Shown piece after piece: positions 58,424 through 64,000 of a DNA stretch of 64,000 bases; the stretch's first letter is position 1, and every line of letters begins with the position of its first letter. Source of the stretch: Butyrivibrio sp. INlla14 (GTDB lineage Bacteria; Bacillota; Clostridia; Lachnospirales; Lachnospiraceae); NCBI RefSeq assembly GCF_900102515.1, contig NZ_FMVS01000005.1:124001-188000 (forward strand), written 5' to 3'. The notes beneath the pieces are model-generated. The model saw nothing but the letters and a program-made list of their open reading frames with translations, searched no databases and had not been told where the DNA came from. The position numbers were made by a program, and so were the translations under genes.

Positions 58424-59518
58424 TCATTTAAGATCATAGGATATTTTGAAATTATTATCTTTAAAGGAAACCCTGGCGTAGCTTCCACATACCAAAGGAA
58501 TCATTGGTGGATGATGGCCAATATCAAGATCCATTAAAATTGGCACTCCAAATTGTCCCAGCATATCAATAACAGCATTGTACTGGTTAAGTCCAAACAT
58601 CTCCTGCCCAAAGGCGGCCCCCGGGCGACCGATCAAAAAGCCCTTAACATGCTCAAACCAGCCTGCCTCTCTAAGATTCCATATCGACCTTCTGATACTA
58701 TAAACATTTAGATCGCAGGCTTCCAAAAACCAGATAAAGCCATCCTCTTTATACTTTTCCACAAAGGCCCTGGTATTATCAAATCTGGTTCCTGCAAGAT
58801 TTACAAGGCAGTCAAGGCATCCCCCGATAAGACGCCCCTGAAATGAAATCTCATTTTTAACCTCTTCTCCAGATATAACATCCTCTGGCCCTGAGCAGAA
58901 AGTCTGGCTCTTATTCGCCTTTTCATCAGGAGCATAAGCTTTCATCTTGTTAGGCTCTGTCACATAGTAGCTGCAAAGGTCGTCTGCCCCTTCTGGAAGC
59001 TCCAGTTCCCACTTATCATAGTTTGAAAAAGATAGCTTTTTCCCTGTAATAAGATCTAAAGCATCCTGAATTGCCGGATTCCACTTTTCCATTCCAAAGT
59101 CACCGGCGCAGGGAGCGTAGATAGCTGCTGTATCCGCAATAGTTACTGATGGGAAGATAAAGTTTGTGTTGTCTGAATAACCCATATACCACTTGGGACT
59201 AAATCTCTTAACCGCCTCAAAATCAATGAATGGAACAACTTCGTTCATAAGTTCTCCACCACCAACAGACATAAGCACATCGTTCTGAGAACTCTTATAA
59301 TAGTCAGTGAGCTCTCTGCCGCACTTTTCTGGTTTATTACTGATTCCGATTCCTTCAGCCTTGCTGCAGTTTGGAGCAACATCCAATTTGTAGCCCATGC
59401 TGGAAAAATTTTTCCTGGCATTTTCAAATCTGCTGATGTAAGGTTCAAAGGTGCACCCAAAAGATGGTGCCACAAATCCAATTGTTCCGCCTTCTCTCAA
59501 AAATTCCGGATATCTCAT
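58424..59518 (-). CDS. S66 family LD-carboxypeptidase / MccF-like peptidase
   Basis: A 364-residue serine peptidase. It begins GGTIGFVAPSFGCTFEPYIS, has the nucleophile Ser in KWYMGYSDNTNFIFPSV, a Gly-Gly-Glu block MSVGGGELMNEVV, the catalytic Glu in GFLIGRPGAAFG vicinity and the His in LDIGHHPPMIPLVCGSYAR. Members cleave L,D peptide bonds of recycled muropeptides or microcin C-type adducts. No signal peptide, so cytosolic. Confidence 0.9.
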   Translation of the reverse strand: MRYPEFLREGGTIGFVAPSFGCTFEPYISRFENARKNFSSMGYKLDVAPNCSKAEGIGISNKPEKCGRELTDYYKSSQNDVLMSVGGGELMNEVVPFIDFEAVKRFSPKWYMGYSDNTNFIFPSVTIADTAAIYAPCAGDFGMEKWNPAIQDALDLITGKKLSFSNYDKWELELPEGADDLCSYYVTEPNKMKAYAPDEKANKSQTFCSGPEDVISGEEVKNEISFQGRLIGGCLDCLVNLAGTRFDNTRAFVEKYKEDGFIWFLEACDLNVYSIRRSIWNLREAGWFEHVKGFLIGRPGAAFGQEMFGLNQYNAVIDMLGQFGVPILMDLDIGHHPPMIPLVCGSYARVSFKDNNFKISYDLK

Positions 59519-59611
59519 GCTACCCTCCTATCTGATTCGCAACATTCTTATCAGTGACTCTGCACTATCACAAGGTATTGAATTTACTCGTGACACCTAT
59601 AGCATATATTT

Positions 59612-59887
59612 TCATGGATAAAATCTGATCTGCAGCCCTGCCATATCCTCGCAGGCCTCCTCACACAGCCTTCTAAAGGCTTCAAAGTACTTATCCAGCC
59701 TGTACTGTGCAAATTTGGAATTATAGAAAATTAAATTCCATTCATCTCCATATTCCCTCAAAACATCATTGAATGCATCAAGATTTCTGCCATAATAATC
59801 CGGAAGAGGCAGCTCTTTTACCAAAAGATCCTGCAGATCCTCCTTGCTATGAACTTCCATAAGGTCTATATAAAATACTCTTTCCAA
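59612..59887 (-). CDS. Barstar-family ribonuclease inhibitor
   Basis: A 91-residue barstar: LMEVHSKEDLQDLLVKELPL, then LPDYYGRNLDAFNDVLREYG with the Asp/Tyr/Gly loop that plugs barnase active sites, and FRRLCEEACEDMAGLQIRFY. It lies 80 nt after the barnase-like gene and likely protects the cytosol from enzyme that fails to be exported. Confidence 0.93.
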   Translation of the reverse strand: MERVFYIDLMEVHSKEDLQDLLVKELPLPDYYGRNLDAFNDVLREYGDEWNLIFYNSKFAQYRLDKYFEAFRRLCEEACEDMAGLQIRFYP

Positions 59888-59967
59888 CTCTGATTTCCTC
59901 TTATTCTTACATTGTTTTTTGAATTGCCATGCTTAGGCTCCACGCCAGAGAGCTTCAGATAAACATG

Positions 59968-60582
59968 TTACGGCTCACCGTATAGAAGCTCAAATGATTC
60001 GTAATGATCCTCTGTGTAAAAGATAAGTCCATCATTGGAATAAATAATGCGCTTTGCTCCGCGCTTGCTCTTTCCCAGAGTATCTATGTCACACTCATAG
60101 TATTTCCTGCCCTCTTTAGCAGGCAAAAGACCTTCATAGTTTCCAAAATAGTCACCACCGATACTCTTTCCAGGAGCATAGTCTTCTAAAGATCCTCCGG
60201 GCCAACCAAGCTTCTTGGCCTCTTTCTTGGTAATGAAATTAGAAGGGAGCTTACCATAAATATGGATATAAAGAGCCACATCCTCCTTGGAATTATAGGT
60301 GCCATCCTCTGGAAGAGCATCTTCTACTGATGCATTATCAACACTTATGCTACTATCCACAGTAGTAATCTCACTTGCTACTGCACTACTGTTATCTACT
60401 GTCGATAGCTCTTGCGCACTGGCAACACCAGAAACTGTATTCGATGCCTCAACTGAAGTTTCAGCTCCAGCGCCTGTTCCAGGCTCTACTACCTTGGGTT
60501 TCCTGCTACATCCCACAAGGGATAGCATCAACGCCATCAAAAGTGCAACATACAAAAGCGTCTTTTTAAATTTAAGCTTCAT
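59968..60582 (-). CDS. Lipoprotein with barnase-type ribonuclease domain
   Basis: A 204-residue lipoprotein: signal and lipobox LMLSLVGCSRK, a Ser/Val/Ala linker (35-95), then a barnase domain (~98-204). It has KLPSNFITKKEAKKLGWPGG, GKSIGGDYFGNYEGLLPAKE, KYYECDIDTL (catalytic Glu), AKRIIYSNDGLIFYTEDHYE (Arg and His). All four catalytic positions known from barnase (Lys, Glu, Arg, His) are present. Tethered outside the cell, it could scavenge RNA or act against neighbours. Confidence 0.9.
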   Translation of the reverse strand: MKLKFKKTLLYVALLMALMLSLVGCSRKPKVVEPGTGAGAETSVEASNTVSGVASAQELSTVDNSSAVASEITTVDSSISVDNASVEDALPEDGTYNSKEDVALYIHIYGKLPSNFITKKEAKKLGWPGGSLEDYAPGKSIGGDYFGNYEGLLPAKEGRKYYECDIDTLGKSKRGAKRIIYSNDGLIFYTEDHYESFELLYGEP

Positions 60583-60625
60583 AAGTAAATCCTACTCCCT
60601 TGAATACATCCATATTCTAAACATT

Positions 60626-62194
60626 TCACATTACAGAAAAGTCGCAAAACAGCATAAATATCATCGCTCCGATCAGCATTACAGAAACACTCACCCCGGC
60701 AAGTCCCTGCAGGATTTTTCCAATTATGCTATCGCGTCTTCTCATGATCCAAACAAAGCCAATCGTCAAAAATGCAAGCTCTGAAGTAATATACCTATAG
60801 TCACTGCTGCAGGTGTATGGATATTTAAGCACAAATAAAGCATAGCTTCCCATAATGAATAAGAACGTCAGCAGTAAAAAGAGATTTCCTATACATTCCT
60901 CTTTTTCCCTAAGGTCTATCAGGATTCTGGACAAGCATCCTATCACAAAGGCAATCGCCAAAATAACTCCAGCTGCAATTGAAGCGCCATAGGCTATCTG
61001 TGCTATAGCCAGAACTCCTGGCTCTATAGAAGCTGGAAAGCTTTCGGAAAACATCCTGGTCTGAAACATGATGACCCAGGTATTGCTGGCCCAACTGGCA
61101 TTTACACCATGAAATGGAAACTCCAGATGGAGAGCGGATAAAGATGGAATTCCAAATCTCTCCCACAAAGAAGCCCCTCCTGTATACATGGAAGAATCAG
61201 GCGTCATTGTAGGAATTCCTGGCAATTTATCAAACACAACAATGTTTCTGACTACAAAGGACAAACCTACAGGAATCGATACAAAAGCAAATACGATGTA
61301 CTGTAAAAAGGTATCCCTAAGCTCCACCCTGTTGCCATGTCTGATCACGCTTACCAGGTTTACAAGAAATATCACTGCAATTGAAAAGGCTGTGATCATG
61401 GTGTTTAATTTGACCACCATTCCAATTCCCAGAGAAAGCGCTGCCAATATAATATTCAGGTAAGTCTTATCATTTATCCAGACAAGAACTCTCCAGATTG
61501 TTACAAGTAACATCAAAAGAGAAAGTGCATCATTATTAACTGAGCCTGCAAAAACAATAAGCTTTGGGTGCAGAGCCATAATAATACTGCCCACAACAAG
61601 CCCTTTTTCTCCAATTCCCATTTCATCAAGGATATGCACCATAACTACTATGCAAAGACCAGAATATATAAGTGTTGGTATCTGGAGATTTTCAAAAGCA
61701 AGAGCTTCCGGAACACCAATTATACGCTGAAGTGTCAGCCAAAGTGCTTCTATTATGTAATGCACTGGCGGATGAAAATAAGGAAACAGCTCATATGGAT
61801 CCATATCCGGAAGTTTCATAAATTTATAAATATATTCCGCATAGCCGATGTGGCCTGTATTAACCTGGCTTGTCCCAAATCCTGTAAAAGTTCCCACATC
61901 ATTTTGCAGGGTATAGATATCATACATGAGAACATAGCCTGTCCTAAGCAGCATTCCCAGAAATACCGTAAACAGCAATGCGCCTTCTGTCCCCAGATTA
62001 TCGCTTTTCTTAAGGAAATAAATAATTGCTATACAAATTATAAAGAGCCCATAAATAGCCGGAAGCAGCACTCCTCTCTGAGTACTTCCCACAACCGCCG
62101 TAGCACTATTCCCCTGAAGTATAGCCACAGCCAGTCCCACAATAATTATCAACAGATTCAATCTAAGATATAAACTTCTCCCCAAACTTCTCAT
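60626..62194 (-). CDS. GT-C type membrane glycosyltransferase (PMT/ArnT-like)
   Basis: A 522-residue integral membrane protein; ATG at 62194 behind TGGAGTTGTGTGT. It has about 11-12 hydrophobic helices and a first external loop with DVGTFTGFGTSQVNTGHIGY, then ELFPYFHPPVHYIIEALWL. The YFHPPVHY block is typical of lipid-phosphate-sugar-dependent transferases of the PMT family. The likely acceptor is a wall polymer or exported protein. Confidence 0.8.
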   Translation of the reverse strand: MRSLGRSLYLRLNLLIIIVGLAVAILQGNSATAVVGSTQRGVLLPAIYGLFIICIAIIYFLKKSDNLGTEGALLFTVFLGMLLRTGYVLMYDIYTLQNDVGTFTGFGTSQVNTGHIGYAEYIYKFMKLPDMDPYELFPYFHPPVHYIIEALWLTLQRIIGVPEALAFENLQIPTLIYSGLCIVVMVHILDEMGIGEKGLVVGSIIMALHPKLIVFAGSVNNDALSLLMLLVTIWRVLVWINDKTYLNIILAALSLGIGMVVKLNTMITAFSIAVIFLVNLVSVIRHGNRVELRDTFLQYIVFAFVSIPVGLSFVVRNIVVFDKLPGIPTMTPDSSMYTGGASLWERFGIPSLSALHLEFPFHGVNASWASNTWVIMFQTRMFSESFPASIEPGVLAIAQIAYGASIAAGVILAIAFVIGCLSRILIDLREKEECIGNLFLLLTFLFIMGSYALFVLKYPYTCSSDYRYITSELAFLTIGFVWIMRRRDSIIGKILQGLAGVSVSVMLIGAMIFMLFCDFSVM

Positions 62195-62279
62195 ACACAC
62201 AACTCCATCCATTCAGTAATACAACACGATTATATCACACAGCCCTCCTCCCCAAAACACTCCCCCACCACCTCATTTA

Positions 62280-62922
62280 ACTCCCCGGACGGCGCGCAGA
62301 AGGTTGCTCGTTCAAAAAGTTTTTTTGGCGGTTCATTCGCTGGGGTTTAAGGCCTTCCCAAAGATTCCTCAAAATCCTACGAATTAAACTCAGCTCGTCC
62401 CAGAATTATTTGGCGGGTGGATTTGGTACTCGCGAGCGTTACAAAGACGTTCCATTTTCTAATGCTCCCAAGGCAGCCTTTCCCGCGCATGCGAAGCGTT
62501 GTCTGAAGCAGGACAGGAGCAGACTATATAAGGAAATGCCATCTGACGCCTTGCGTCATTAAAAAATGCGAAATCAATCTTTCAAGCTTGCTTGAAGAAT
62601 ATGATTTCGCATTTTTTGTTAACGCCCGCCCCGCGGGCTATGGCATTTCCTATAGTAATATTTACTCCCTGTCCTGCAAGTTTACGCTGCAGCATGCGCA
62701 TTAAAAGAAAGGCTGCGGGAGCATCTAAGAAAATATGAACTTCTTTGTCGCGAGTGAGACCAGATCTCTTGCCAAATCCAAAATTCTGGGATCGAGCTTC
62801 GGACAGGTAATTCGTAAACAGGATTTTGAGGCGCTTTGGGAAGGCTCTTAAATCCTCAGCTCTCTCTTACGCCAAAAAATACTTTCTTGAACATCGCAAA
62901 GAGCTGCGACGCCTGGGGAGTG
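62280..62922. repeat. Giant imperfect inverted repeat (about 640 bp)
   Basis: Left arm (62280-62588) and reversed right arm (62922-62589) align end to end. Perfect blocks include CTCCCC, CCTCAAAATCCT, ACGAATTA, CCCAGAATT, ACTCGCGA, ATGCTCCC, CAGCCTTTC, GCGCATGC, GCAGGACAGG, GGAAATGCCAT and AAAAAATGCGAAATCA. The centre is TTCAAGC-TT-GCTTGAA. It fills the gap between the GH28 stop and the glycosyltransferase start. No credible gene lies inside. Confidence 0.85.
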
Positions 62923-64000
62923 TTACTGGGCTTTGAGGGGCTGGTAGTATACGTCTGTGAGGTTGGTGTGCTCTACGGAGATGAGCTGGGGCTGGGTGTC
63001 GACGCTGCCCTTTATGTGAACGTTACTGAGGGTAAGGTTCTGGACGTTTTTGGCGTAGATGCTTCTGCCACTCATCTCGTCGAAATTATCCATCATAACC
63101 GGCCTCTCTGCTACTCTTTCGCCTTCTGGAAGAAACTCAACATCTATGTTTTCAAAAATGAGCTGTCCTATAGGCCTCTCTGGAAGTCCTACTGCGCAGA
63201 GCACGCAGGCACTTGCGCCCTTACAGCTAATGTTTCTGCCAGCTATAGTTCCAATTACCGGAGTCATCTCATCTACTGGAGCTGGCGCCTGATTCTGTAC
63301 ATAATCACTGTGTCCGTCAGGATCACAGAAATAGAACATATTAACAGTAAATGGCATGTGCACACCATTCATATCTATATTTTCAAAAATAATATCATCA
63401 AGAACTGATCTCTCTCCGCGGCCACGCCTTGTCTTTATACGAAGACCTCTGTCAGTTCCGTCAAAGATACACTGAGATACCCTGATATTCTTGACTCCCC
63501 CTGCTGCCTCACTACCTACAGTCACACTGCCATGTCCCTTTTCAAACTTGCAGTTGCGGATTGTAACATTCTCTGTAACCTTGTGATGCTCCTTGGCCAT
63601 ATAATACTTGCCACTCTTTATAGCCATACAGTCATCACCAACAGAAATCACTGTTCCAAGCACCAGAACATCCTTGCAGCTCTCTGGATCAAGTCCATCA
63701 GTATTAGGCGAATTGGAAGGATTCTGAATATACAAATTCAGGAACTTAAGATCATCACAGTAGTAAGGATGAATGTTCCAACATGGAGAATTCTGAACCT
63801 TGATGTTCTGCACCCTGACATTCTTGCACCTTACAAGATACATGATATTTGGTCTCCAGGCGCCTCTTTTTACCTTGGCATTAACCCACCAATCGCTATT
63901 TTGCGCATTTCCATCAAGTGTTCCTGGTCCAATAATATTGATGTTTTCAGCATCAATTGCTGTAATAAGTGATGCATAACAGTTAAGAGGATTACCCTCC
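62923..64000 (-). CDS. GH28 polygalacturonase, C-terminal part (partial, runs off right edge)
   Basis: The frame is open to the right edge, so the start is outside. GH28 motifs in order: SPNTDGLDPESCKDV, ISVGDDCMAIKSG (catalytic Asp pair), EKGHGSVTVGSEA (His) and RGLRIKTRRGRG (Arg/Lys), within parallel beta-helix rungs such as LNLYIQNPSNS. It hydrolyses polygalacturonate, in line with the CE8/PL9 and GH105 genes. The stop TAA directly touches the giant inverted repeat. Confidence 0.94.
   Translation of the reverse strand, partial: EGNPLNCYASLITAIDAENINIIGPGTLDGNAQNSDWWVNAKVKRGAWRPNIMYLVRCKNVRVQNIKVQNSPCWNIHPYYCDDLKFLNLYIQNPSNSPNTDGLDPESCKDVLVLGTVISVGDDCMAIKSGKYYMAKEHHKVTENVTIRNCKFEKGHGSVTVGSEAAGGVKNIRVSQCIFDGTDRGLRIKTRRGRGERSVLDDIIFENIDMNGVHMPFTVNMFYFCDPDGHSDYVQNQAPAPVDEMTPVIGTIAGRNISCKGASACVLCAVGLPERPIGQLIFENIDVEFLPEGERVAERPVMMDNFDEMSGRSIYAKNVQNLTLSNVHIKGSVDTQPQLISVEHTNLTDVYYQPLKAQ

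Noticed and set aside
62836-63408. Plus-strand ORF of 190 residues
   Set aside because: It spans the inverted repeat and the antisense of the GH28 gene; composition is not protein-like and it has no ribosome site.

Overview
The window looks like a Lachnospiraceae genome, most likely Butyrivibrio or a close relative. This is inferred from a complete butyrate operon (thl-crt-hbd-bcd-etfB-etfA), very large secreted pectin-degrading enzymes, an AT-rich low-GC background and almost all genes on the minus strand. The identification is inference, not a database result.

Region 1 (1-16221) is the right-hand end of a prophage or integrated phage-like element whose left end lies outside the window. A plus-strand repressor and a large serine recombinase sit at the right boundary. 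All other genes run leftward: a Cro-like regulator, a lytic transglycosylase, an HUH-type replication protein, nucleases and an RNase H-like protein, a ParB-like protein, a MazG-like and an HD-domain protein, SSB, a late-type regulator, small and large terminase, and the beginning of an SPP1-like portal protein. The recombinase ORF runs into the 3' end of a tRNA-Lys gene, which marks the integration junction. The element carries two striking DNA-level signatures: a strand-biased 9-mer, GGCAGCAGG (17 copies), and a recurring start-site cassette, GGAGGRATAAGC before the ATG.

Region 2 (16187-20377) holds six tRNA genes (order of transcription Pro, Gly, Arg, His, Gln, Lys) behind a near-consensus promoter, then a YfcE-like phosphoesterase, rdgB, an amidase-like protein that seems to lack zinc ligands, and a THUMP-domain RNA methyltransferase.

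Region 3 (20442-34244) has a 2640-residue secreted protein combining pectin methylesterase and family 9 pectate lyase modules with wall-binding repeats. Its leader carries a LacI/CcpA-type operator that matches one upstream of the GH105 hydrolase at 55787. A tRNA-Arg, a REC/HD-GYP response regulator, a second thiolase and a cobalt ECF transporter (cbiMQO) with a structured leader follow.

Region 4 (34204-42238) has mtnA, a Sel1-like small protein and the butyrate operon. The operon has a strong promoter with a Rex-like palindrome at the start site. Two intergenic gaps in it (crt-hbd and etfB-etfA) each contain a copy of a three-hairpin element in which stem sequences differ but pairing is kept.

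Region 5 (42311-60582) has hpf, a DnaA-box cluster, an NlpC/P60 wall hydrolase, trxB, an SDR, a CheY/CheX-like pair, an SseB-domain protein, an M18 aminopeptidase, a Na+-type ABC exporter with a permease-CPBP protease fusion, GH105, a membrane-anchored protein ending in an L7/L12-like domain, an S66 peptidase, and a barnase-like lipoprotein with barstar.

Region 6 (60626-64000) has a GT-C type membrane glycosyltransferase, an intergenic imperfect inverted repeat about 640 bp long, and the 3' part of a GH28 polygalacturonase. With the CE8/PL9 protein and GH105 this gives de-esterification, backbone cleavage and unsaturated-product hydrolysis of pectin.
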